From: JBAXAM01 sp037142515
GTDB lineage: Bacteria; Pseudomonadota; Gammaproteobacteria; UBA9339
Length of the DNA stretch: 5,168 nucleotides
Reading direction: 5' to 3'
Assembly: GCA_037142515.1 (NCBI GenBank)
Contig: JBAXAM010000052.1
Location: forward strand, 1 to 5,168
Shown here: piece after piece, positions 1-5,168 of the stretch
Numbering within the stretch: the stretch's first letter is position 1
Layout: each line of letters starts with the position of its first letter
Made by a program: the position numbers and the translations under genes
Notes under the pieces: generated by a model
Databases searched by the model: none
What the model was told of the DNA's origin: nothing
What the model saw: only the letters and a program-made list of their open reading frames with translations

Positions 1-1
1 A

Positions 2-1326
2 GTGTTTAGAAGCAAGAATAATGGGGACAATTGGGAAGTTACAGGGTTGAACAAATATATACTAGCCTTATACTCTAAAGATAATTGTTTATACGCTGGG
101 ACTAAGAATGAAGGAGTATTTAGAAGTAAAGATAATGGAAATAGTTGGGAAGCTATCAACAGTGGATTAAACAAAGATAAAAGTATACAAGCTTTATACT
201 CTAATGGTGAATATTTATACGCAGGTACTGCTGGAGGAGTGTTTAGAAGCAAGAATAATGGGGACAATTGGGAAGTTACAGGGTTGAACAAAGATACACT
301 ATCTTTATATTCTAAAGGTAATTATTTATATGCTGGAACTTGGGATGGAGTGTTTAGGAGCAAGAATAATGGAGATAGCTGGGAAGTCACAGGATTGAAC
401 AATTATTGTGTACTCGCTTTGTATTTGAATAGTGAATATTTATATGCTGGGACTTGGGGAGGAGTGTTTAGAAGTAAAAATAATGGAGACAGTTGGGAAC
501 CAAGTAACGGTGGGTTAAGCCACAATTATATGCGAGCTTTATATTCAAAAGATGGGTATTTATATGCTGGAACTTGGGGAGGAGTGTTTAGAAGTAAAAA
601 TAATGGAGACAGTTGGGAAGAGGTCAATACTGGGTTAAACAAGGATAAAAAAATACAAACTTTATACTCAGATAGTGAATATTTATACGCGGGGACTTGG
701 GGAGGAGAAGGAGTGTTCAGAAGCAAAAACAATGGAGACAGTTGGGAAATTACAGGGCTAAAAAATATAGCAATAGTACAAGTACAAGCTTTATACTCAA
801 ATGATAACTATTTATATGCAGGGACTAGTGGCAAAGGGGTGTTTAGAAGTAAAAATAATGGAAATAATTGGGAAGTTACAGGGTTGAACAGTAAAGATAT
901 ACGAGCATTATGTTCGAAAGAGAATTATTTGTATGCTGGAACTTGGGGTGAAGGAATGCTCAGAAGTAAAAATAATGGAGACAGTTGGGAACCAATCAAC
1001 GAGGGGTTGAGTAGTTGCTATGTACAAACCTTATATTCAAGTGGTGAATATTTATACGCAGGGACTAGTGGAGGGGGGTATTTAGAAATAAAAACAACGG
1101 AAACAGTTGGGAACCAATCAATACGGGGTTAAGTAATAAAGATGTACAAACCTTATATTCAAATGGTGAATATTTATACGCAGGGACTAGTGGAGGGGGA
1201 GTATTTAGAAGTGAAGATAATGGATACAGTTGGGGGGAAGCCAACGCTGGGTTAGATAAGGATAAAAATGTACAAGCTTTATACTCAAAAGATAATTATT
1301 TATACGCGGGAATGTATATGGACGGA
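2..1326 (+). repeat. Eleven in-gene tandem repeats of 111-129 bases
   Basis: Units begin at each V/M-(F/L)-R codon: 2, 116, 239, 350, 464, 584, 713, 839, 956, 1078 and 1201. Most have whole-codon lengths of 111 to 129 bases; the ninth is 122 bases because of the frameshift. Nucleotide identity is high in the Asp-box half and lower in the 20-30 bases between GL and LYS. Bases 1-55 and 238-292 are identical. Bases 449-499 and 569-619 are almost identical, as are the ends of the ninth and tenth units. This pattern suggests expansion or gene conversion between units. Confidence 0.9.
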
Positions 1327-1350
1327 GTTTATAAAGTTTTTAAAAAATAA
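2..1350 (+). pseudogene. Asp-box (BNR-like) repeat beta-propeller protein, 5'-partial, frameshifted
   Basis: The gene enters from the left edge in mid-repeat, so its start, any signal peptide and earlier repeats are unseen; the GTG at 2 encodes an internal valine. Eleven units of 37-43 residues follow, each shaped like VFRSKNNGDSWE, a variable stretch, then LYS..EYLYAGT. The part S-x-(D/N)-x-G-x-(S/T)-W fits the Asp-box of sialidases, sortilin-type and other beta-propellers, though Asn replaces the Asp in most units. Each unit would be one four-stranded blade. The first frame ends at 1132 with a junk tail, because the G run at 1073-1078 lacks one base compared with the next repeat at 1195-1201. 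From 1078 the next frame restores two full repeats and ends GVYKVFKK with a stop at 1348-1350. Such propellers are often secreted or surface-exposed and bind ligands; here the ligand is unknown. It is either a recent pseudogene, a slippage-switched gene, or carries a sequencing error. Confidence 0.8.
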
Positions 1351-1393
1351 AGGCTCTAGACTAGCATCAGAGCTCGGGTTTATAGATTTTTTT
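1347..1393 (+). terminator. Weak rho-independent terminator candidate after the propeller gene
   Basis: Just after the propeller stop codon, 1353-1357 (GCTCT) can pair with 1369-1373 (AGAGC) across an 11-base loop. ATAAA at 1347-1351 can pair with TTTAT at 1379-1383 after a bulge. A run of seven T's follows at 1387-1393. The bulge and the distance from stem to T-run make it imperfect, and the T-run may instead belong to the transposase remnant. Confidence 0.3.
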
Positions 1394-1532
1394 AAAGAAA
1401 TACCAGATCACAGGGTTGATAGATGAATTGGCTATAAAAATGAACCAGTATCCAAGAAAATGTCTTAGCTTTAAAACGCCTAATGAACTGTTTATACAGC
1501 AGTATAAAAAGGATTGTCTCACTTGGAGCTAG
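1382..1532 (+). pseudogene. C-terminal remnant of an IS30-family transposase
   Basis: Read in the frame of 1440, the DNA encodes MNQYPRKCLSFKTPNELF, then about a dozen residues, and stops at TAG 1530-1532. This matches the conserved IS30-family C-terminus (N-R-P-R-K-x-L-x-(Y/F)-K-T-P-x-E-V/L-F), the end of the DDE integrase core. The preceding residues seem to continue upstream in another frame (FFKEIPDHRVD, from about 1388) if a 4-base GATA-type duplication near 1418-1424 is removed, giving ...HRVDELAIKMN. The catalytic DDE residues and most of the gene are absent, and no terminal inverted repeat can be recognised. It is a dead IS fragment wedged between the propeller gene and the integrase. 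The PRKCL...TPNELF block is a confident match; the upstream part is less sure. Confidence 0.6.
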
Positions 1533-2689
1533 AATGCACCAAAGCCAAAATCTAAGCGTTACGAAGTGTGGGAAGGCAGAGGATTCGGCATCAGGGTGTT
1601 TCCATCTGGTATTAAGTCTTGGGTTTACATGTATAGATTTGATGGCAAAGCCAAGCGCATAACTTTTGGTAATTACCCCAATATGAGTGTTGCCCAAGCT
1701 CACGCAGCTTTTGGTAAAGCATTAGCTGACCTAGAAAAAGAAATTGATCCAGGTGCAACCATAGTCAATTTAAATAAAGAAAATAGACTCGCGCCAACTG
1801 TTGAAACACTTGCCCTTGAATATATAGAAAAATGGGCGAAGCCTCGTAAACGCTCTTGGGAAGAAGACGAACGGATGTTAACTAAAGATGTGATACCACA
1901 TCTAGGAAAACAAAAAGCAAAAAATGTAAGCCGTCGCGATATTGTAATGTTACTAGATAAAGTTTTAGAGCGCGGCTCACCTATTGCTGCAAATAGAACC
2001 CTTGCCGTTGTTCGCCGTATGTTCAATTTTGCAGTAGAGCGAGACATTATTCCTAACACTCCCTGCTACGGCTTCAAAGCACCAACAAAAGAAAACAGAA
2101 GAGATCGCGTGCTGTCATCTGATGAAATCAAATCTTTTTGGCAATGTTTAGATAACGCTAGCATGTCAGAGCTATCAAGGTTGGCTCTAAAATTGCAATT
2201 GGTAACTGCGCAGCGCAAAGGCGAAATAGTTTCCTCTGAATGGGAAGAGTTTGATTTGACAAATGGCTGGTGGACAATACCAGCACATAAGGCAAAAAAT
2301 GGTAATGCCCATAGAGTTCCGCTATCCAAACTGGCCTTAAGAATATTACAACAAATAAAGGCAGAATCTAGCAATTCAAAATGGTTATTTCCTGCTTTCA
2401 ATAATACTAAACACCTTATTCCTACATCCATTGACCATGCTATTAGAAGGAGTGGCGACGCTTTTAAAAACATTAAACACTTTACACCTCATGACTTAAG
2501 GCGAACGGCTGCAAGCTCCATGACATCCGTTGGCATTTCAAGGTTATAGTAGTAAGCAAAATTCTTAATCATGTTGAGAATAGCGTTACAGCCATTTATG
2601 ACAGGCATAGCTATGATAAAGAGAAAAAGCAAGCCATGGAAGTATGGGGGACGAAACTTAGAGGGATTATTTTTGAAAACACGGTGTAA
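1533..2689 (+). pseudogene. P4-type tyrosine site-specific integrase, start lost and frameshifted
   Basis: This would catalyse integration and excision of the island at an attachment site. The open part runs from 1566 (GTG, no ribosome binding site) to TAG 2547-2549, but homology-like sequence NAPKPKSKRYE is readable from 1533, immediately after the transposase stop and in the same frame. Only the first 10-20 residues and the start codon are missing. Numbering from 1566, an N-terminal DUF4102-like arm-binding domain (RGFGIRV..SGIKSWVYMYRF..K, about 1-75) is followed by a SAM-like core-binding domain (about 80-165) and the catalytic domain. Catalytic residues seen are R217 (TAQRKGE), H309 and R312 (HDLRR). 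After ISRL a TA insertion (TATA at 2545-2548) brings a stop. Removing it restores VVSKILNHVENSVTAIYDRHSYDKE and an end at TAA 2687-2689, with the nucleophilic Tyr at 2597-2599 and its preceding His. The expressed form would lack the tyrosine and be inactive. Confidence 0.9.
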
Positions 2690-2705
2690 TTTTTATTGCG
2701 TTAAA

Positions 2706-2714
2706 TGTTAGAAT
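2706..2714 (+). promoter_or_regulatory. Candidate extended -10 promoter for the BRO/DinD-like gene
   Basis: TG-T-TAGAAT at 2706-2714 resembles an extended -10 element (TGnTATAAT), 37 bases before the ATG at 2752. No good -35 box is seen at the right distance, which extended -10 promoters can tolerate. The 62-base gap after the integrase relic gives room for a separate promoter. Confidence 0.3.
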
Positions 2715-2751
2715 GACAAATCTTTTTAAATTTAATTTTTAGCGAGGTTAT

Positions 2752-3594
2752 ATGAACGAAAAGCTAATAACAAGAGTAGCCTTGTTTGAAGGCAAAAAAA
2801 TTAGGAAGGTTTGGCATGATAATAAGTGGTGGTTTGTCATTTTAGACGTTATTGCAGCTTTGACAAATTCTGTTCAACCAGACGGATATTTGAAGGATAT
2901 GCGTAGAAGAGATAATGAGTTATCTAAAGGGTGGGGGCAAATTGCCACCCCCCTTTTGGTTCCTACAGAAGGCGGACAACAAAAAATGAATTGCGCCAAT
3001 ACAGAGGGAATACTGCGCATTATTCAATCTATTCCATCCCCTAAAGCTGAACCTTTTAAACTTTGGTTAGCGCGAGTAGGCTATGAAAGAATACAAGAAA
3101 TAGAAAATCCTGAGCTTGCAACTAAACGTACTCGCGAAATATATAAAGCTAAAGGATATTCAGGTGCATGGATTGAAAAACGTATGCGTGGTATTGAAAT
3201 ACGCGCTACTTTAACCGATGCGTGGAAAAAACATGGCGTAAACGAAGCGAAAGAATACGAAATATTAACAGCTGAAATATCCAAAGCTGCTTTTGGGGTG
3301 ACGCCGAGTGAATATAAAAAAATTAAAGGTTTAAAACGGGAAAACTTACGCGACCATATGAATGACCTTGAGCTAATTTTTTCGATGCTAGGCGAAGCTG
3401 CTACTACTGAAATTACCAATGTCGAACATCCCGCAGGTTTTCATGAAAATAAAAAAGTTTCTAAACGCGGCGGAAATGTAGCAAAAGAAGCTCTGATCAG
3501 GCTTGAAAAAGAAACAGGTAAAAAAGTGGTAAGCAAGGAAAATTATTTGGTAAGCAAAATAGCGAAAAATAAAGCGCTTGAAAACAAATGCTAA
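2752..3594 (+). CDS. BRO-N domain protein, DinD-like (DNA-damage-inducible protein D family)
   Basis: The product is 280 residues. The ATG at 2752 has GAGG at 2744-2747 as a close ribosome binding site. Residues 1-115 look like a BRO-N domain: VALFEGKKIRKVWHDNKWWF, then DVIAALTNS, then NTEGILRIIQSIPSPKAEPFKLWLARVGYERI. This DNA-binding fold is found in phage antirepressors and baculovirus BRO proteins. Residues 125-270 are basic and helical (KGYSGAWIEKRMRGI, then AAFGVTPSEYKKIKGLKRENLRDHM, then HPAGFHENKKVSKRGGNVAKEAL). They recall the C-terminal part of DinD, the E. coli SOS protein reported to inhibit RecA. In mobile elements such genes often sit near the integrase and may act in regulation or the damage response; the exact role here is not known. 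No LexA box is obvious upstream. The frame is intact over its whole length, unlike the integrase before it. Confidence 0.8.
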   Translation: MNEKLITRVALFEGKKIRKVWHDNKWWFVILDVIAALTNSVQPDGYLKDMRRRDNELSKGWGQIATPLLVPTEGGQQKMNCANTEGILRIIQSIPSPKAEPFKLWLARVGYERIQEIENPELATKRTREIYKAKGYSGAWIEKRMRGIEIRATLTDAWKKHGVNEAKEYEILTAEISKAAFGVTPSEYKKIKGLKRENLRDHMNDLELIFSMLGEAATTEITNVEHPAGFHENKKVSKRGGNVAKEALIRLEKETGKKVVSKENYLVSKIAKNKALENKC

Positions 3595-3916
3595 ATATTG
3601 ATACCAAATAATATAAATTAAAAATAAACCAATCTAACAAAATTAATCATTGTCAGTCAGAATAAAATCATAGGTTCTACCTGCACTATAAACATCGCCA
3701 CAGCATTACTACAACACGTTTGCCAAACTTTCCATCTTTCCAAATATCATAATTATTTTGTAATCATATCGTTATACAGCGTAACAGATTGTTTAAATGC
3801 AACAAAATGTAAAAAACTTTTTACAAAAAAGAAGATATTATGAACATGTAAGCATTTACTTGTTACTAAAAGACTTCATCTGAAAAGAGAATTATAAAAA
3901 TATTGAAAGGTGACTT
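3595..3916. other. AT-rich non-coding region upstream of alpA-like gene
   Basis: No gene is supported in these 322 bases on either strand; the longest stretch without stops is short and has no start signal. The region is rich in GTAA/TTAC elements, including a near-perfect 18-base inverted repeat at 3808-3825. It probably holds the control region for the alpA-like gene, but no convincing -35/-10 pair was found. TATAAA at 3893-3898 is too close to the ribosome binding site to be a good -10 box. Confidence 0.5.
3808..3825. promoter_or_regulatory. Inverted repeat, possible operator upstream of alpA-like gene
   Basis: TGTAAAAA at 3808-3815 is followed after two bases by its exact reverse complement TTTTTACA at 3818-3825. 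A second small one, GTAA-GCAT-TTAC, lies at 3849-3860 nearby. A dyad with this short spacing suits a dimeric repressor better than a terminator. AT-rich DNA yields such repeats by chance, so this is tentative. Confidence 0.3.
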
Positions 3917-4117
3917 ATGAACGAGAACAGAATAATTAGATTACGTGAACTAAAGACAATTACCGGTTTAAGCACTGCAACAATTTGGCGCAAAGAGAAA
4001 GAAAATACTTTTCCCAAACGCCGAAAAATTTCAAAGCGCGCGGTTGGTTGGATACATGACGAAGTTACAAGTTGGATTAGCGGGCAAACTGTTGAAGAAA
4101 AATCTAGCAGTGTTTAG
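3917..4117 (+). CDS. AlpA-family transcriptional regulator (MerR-like excisionase fold)
   Basis: A 66-residue protein with AAGG at 3907-3910, six bases before the ATG. It has the compact winged-helix pattern of AlpA: RLRELKTITGLSTATIWRK (about 8-26) is the helix-turn-helix, FPKRRKIS (32-39) the wing, and AVGWIHDEVTSWISG (42-56) the conserved closing helix, matching the family signature FP.-.-(K/R)-(L/I)-S-.-.-A-V-G-W-.-.-.-E-V-.-.-W. In P4-like prophages AlpA activates integrase transcription and helps excision. Here the integrase is dead and lies upstream with another gene between, so AlpA may now control its own gene or the replication genes after it. The tail of about ten residues (QTVEEKSSSV) is likely disordered. 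Full family length, no damage seen. Confidence 0.92.
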   Translation: MNENRIIRLRELKTITGLSTATIWRKEKENTFPKRRKISKRAVGWIHDEVTSWISGQTVEEKSSSV

Positions 4118-4138
4118 TTGGAATTTTAAGCAAAAATA

Positions 4139-4153
4139 TTATCAATATGATAA
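4139..4153. promoter_or_regulatory. 15-base dyad between alpA-like and Toprim genes, possible operator
   Basis: TTATCA at 4139-4144 and its exact reverse complement TGATAA at 4148-4153 are separated by three bases. It lies 21 bases after the alpA-like stop and 57 before the Toprim ATG. It could bind AlpA or another dimeric regulator, but AT-richness makes chance occurrence quite possible. Confidence 0.25.
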
Positions 4154-4210
4154 CTACTGCTCGGATAATAAATACAAAAAAACAAATTGCAAAACAAGGG
4201 CTTATTCACA

Positions 4211-5125
4211 ATGATATCAGATAAAATAAAAGCCGTTGGCTGCAACCAAACGGCTTTCATGAAAATCGTCTCAAACTGCGAAAACATGGTAGGACAAACT
4301 GCTGTAAAAAGCAATTCTATTTACAGCATCGAGTCATCACCAGTAGAAATATGGGAGCAAAGCCAATCAACAAATAAAGATCATCCTTACCTTAAAATTA
4401 AAAACATAAAATCATATGGAATTAGACAATACAATAATGATCTCATTATTCCGATGTACGACTGCAATAACAAATTGCAAAACTTGCAACGTATTTTACC
4501 TAATGGCAAAAAACTATTTTTACCAAATAAAATAACCAATGGGTGCTTTTATATATTAGAGGCGGTGAAGCCGTTTAGTAAAATATACATAGCGGAAGGT
4601 TATGCCACCGCAGCAACAATTTATGAAGCTACCGAGCAATGCGTTGTAGTTGCATTTAGCGTTAGCAATTTACCAGCGGTTGCCGAAATCATAAAATGGG
4701 AATACCCGAATGAAGAAATAGTTATTTGTGCTGATAATGACGCTTACAGTAAAAGCGGTGAGAATATTGGCATTGATAAAGCCACAGAAGCTGCAGCGAT
4801 AATTGATGCCAAGTTGGTTACTCCTAAGTTTAAATCTACAAACACCCAACCCACAGACTTTAATTATTTAGCCTGCTTAGAAGGTATTGAAGAGGTACGC
4901 AAGCAGCTTGCTAATGCTGCCAAAGTTGACGAAACACAACCAAGTACTGACATAAAGGAAACTTCAAGTGAAGCTATCGAGAGGCTTGCAAAAATGGAGC
5001 TAATAGAATATGGACAAGTTAGAAAACAAGAAGCCGTAAAATTAAACGTTACTGTTTGTTTTTTAGATAACGCTGTTAAGATTTATAAACAATTAAATGT
5101 TGCAAGCAAAAAAAATAAAAGGTAG
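4211..5125 (+). CDS. Toprim-domain primase-like protein, N-terminal zinc finger apparently lost
   Basis: The ATG at 4211 is chosen because AAGGG lies at 4196-4200; an in-frame TTG at 4187 has no binding site. The product is 304 residues. WEQSQSTNKDHPYLKIKNI, then YGIRQYNNDLIIPMYD and LQNLQRILPNGKKLFLP (about 48-106) form the region that precedes Toprim in mobile-element primases. The Toprim domain has IYIAEGYATA (125-134, catalytic Glu129) and CADND (173-177, metal-binding Asp175 and Asp177), then a GIDKA segment. This would act in priming replication of the island. The C-terminal segment EAIERLAKMELIEYGQVRKQ (about 254-273) resembles the linker that in relatives leads into a helicase or ATPase part. 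Here it ends, and a helicase may be the next gene. The N-terminus IKAVGCNQTAFMKI looks like the end of a CHC2-type zinc finger (normally ..HC.AGC.Q..) with the earlier cysteines gone. It is open, but its activity without the finger is doubtful. Confidence 0.8.
   Translation: MISDKIKAVGCNQTAFMKIVSNCENMVGQTAVKSNSIYSIESSPVEIWEQSQSTNKDHPYLKIKNIKSYGIRQYNNDLIIPMYDCNNKLQNLQRILPNGKKLFLPNKITNGCFYILEAVKPFSKIYIAEGYATAATIYEATEQCVVVAFSVSNLPAVAEIIKWEYPNEEIVICADNDAYSKSGENIGIDKATEAAAIIDAKLVTPKFKSTNTQPTDFNYLACLEGIEEVRKQLANAAKVDETQPSTDIKETSSEAIERLAKMELIEYGQVRKQEAVKLNVTVCFLDNAVKIYKQLNVASKKNKR
4229..4257. repeat. 9-bp perfect inverted repeat inside the start of the Toprim gene
   Basis: AAAGCCGTT at 4229-4237 and AACGGCTTT at 4249-4257 are exact reverse complements around an 11-base loop. 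The stem can be lengthened by two GG/CC pairs past one bulged A. It is the strongest hairpin in the window and starts 18 bases after the ATG. It sits where the zinc finger seems to be cut off. No T-run follows, so it is not a standard terminator. Confidence 0.6.
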
Positions 5126-5156
5126 TGTAACATCCTTTCTGTAAATTATTTTTGAC

Positions 5157-5168
5157 GAGGCAGCATAT
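5157..5168 (+). promoter_or_regulatory. Ribosome binding site of a gene starting at or beyond the right edge
   Basis: GAGG at 5157-5160 is followed by CAGCATAT. The final AT may be the first two bases of an ATG. The layout resembles the BRO/DinD-like gene, where GAGG stands four bases before its start at 2752. The gene before it ends at 5125, so this would be the next gene of the same operon, plausibly the helicase half of the replication module. Confidence 0.4.

Noticed and set aside
526..732. Minus-strand open frame inside the propeller gene
   Set aside because: It mirrors the tandem repeats (repeated FLLLNTP, VPAYKY) and has no start signal; it is a shadow of the repeat gene.
2..1326. Regular repeats as a CRISPR array
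   Set aside because: Repeats are protein-coding with 111-129-base periods and preserved reading frame; no short identical repeats with unique spacers.
1392..2473. Minus-strand open frames at 1392-1703, 1700-2059 and 2066-2473
   Set aside because: They lie opposite the transposase remnant and integrase, whose plus-strand residues match known families. They show no recognisable domains.
1351..2751. tRNA gene or attachment site beside the integrase
   Set aside because: No cloverleaf or clear direct repeat pair could be seen. The integrase's usual att neighbour is replaced by the IS remnant.
3081..3419. Minus-strand open frame opposite the BRO/DinD-like gene
   Set aside because: Cys/Ser-rich shadow translation of a well-supported gene.
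3662..3764. Minus-strand short frame (about 24 codons, ..YDIWKDGKFGKRVVV..) in the non-coding region
   Set aside because: Too short, with no start codon or ribosome binding site and no recognisable family.
4147..4224. Small plus-strand frame beginning MITTARII before the Toprim gene
   Set aside because: 25 codons, no ribosome binding site. A slight likeness to primase N-termini (TTAREIA) is too weak to call a remnant.
4229..4264. Hairpin read as a rho-independent terminator
   Set aside because: The stem is good, but it is followed by TTTCATGAAAA instead of a T-run, and it lies inside an open frame that continues for 290 codons.
4126..4314. Minus-strand open frame over the start of the Toprim gene
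   Set aside because: No domain or start signal; opposite a supported coding region.

Overview
The window is AT-rich, with AT-leaning codon use. It looks like a proteobacterial accessory region in which mobile DNA has landed beside a repetitive gene. The integrase, AlpA and Toprim primase types, the low GC and the many decayed genes suggest a host-associated (possibly intracellular) proteobacterium. No single marker fixes the lineage, so this is only an inference.

Left part (1-1350): the 3' part of a long repeat gene encoding a beta-propeller-like protein. Eleven Asp-box (BNR-like) units of 37-43 residues are visible. The gene enters from outside the window and is broken by a one-base frameshift at a run of six G's (1073-1078). 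The last two repeats and the natural C-terminus continue in another frame to 1350. A weak terminator-like structure follows.

Junction (about 1382-1532): a short C-terminal remnant of an IS30-family transposase, itself frameshifted. Its stop codon sits directly against a phage P4-type tyrosine integrase pseudogene (1533-2689). The integrase has lost its start and first residues. A 2-base TA insertion near 2545-2548 cuts off the catalytic tyrosine segment, which is still readable in another frame.

Right part (2752-5168): an intact BRO-N/DinD-like gene (2752-3594), a 322-base AT-rich non-coding region with inverted repeats, an AlpA-type regulator (3917-4117), a Toprim primase-like gene (4211-5125), and a ribosome binding site at the very end that probably starts another gene. 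All genes point the same way. Integrase, AlpA and Toprim primase together are the usual core of P4-like satellites, integrative plasmids or genomic islands: site-specific recombination, its regulation, and replication initiation. The recombination gene here is dead, while the regulatory and replication genes remain open. The simplest reading is an immobilised or relic island, not a new defence or signalling system. The most notable points are the frameshifted propeller gene with near-identical repeats, the IS30/integrase junction, and a Toprim protein that seems to have lost its N-terminal zinc-finger domain next to a strong inverted repeat.
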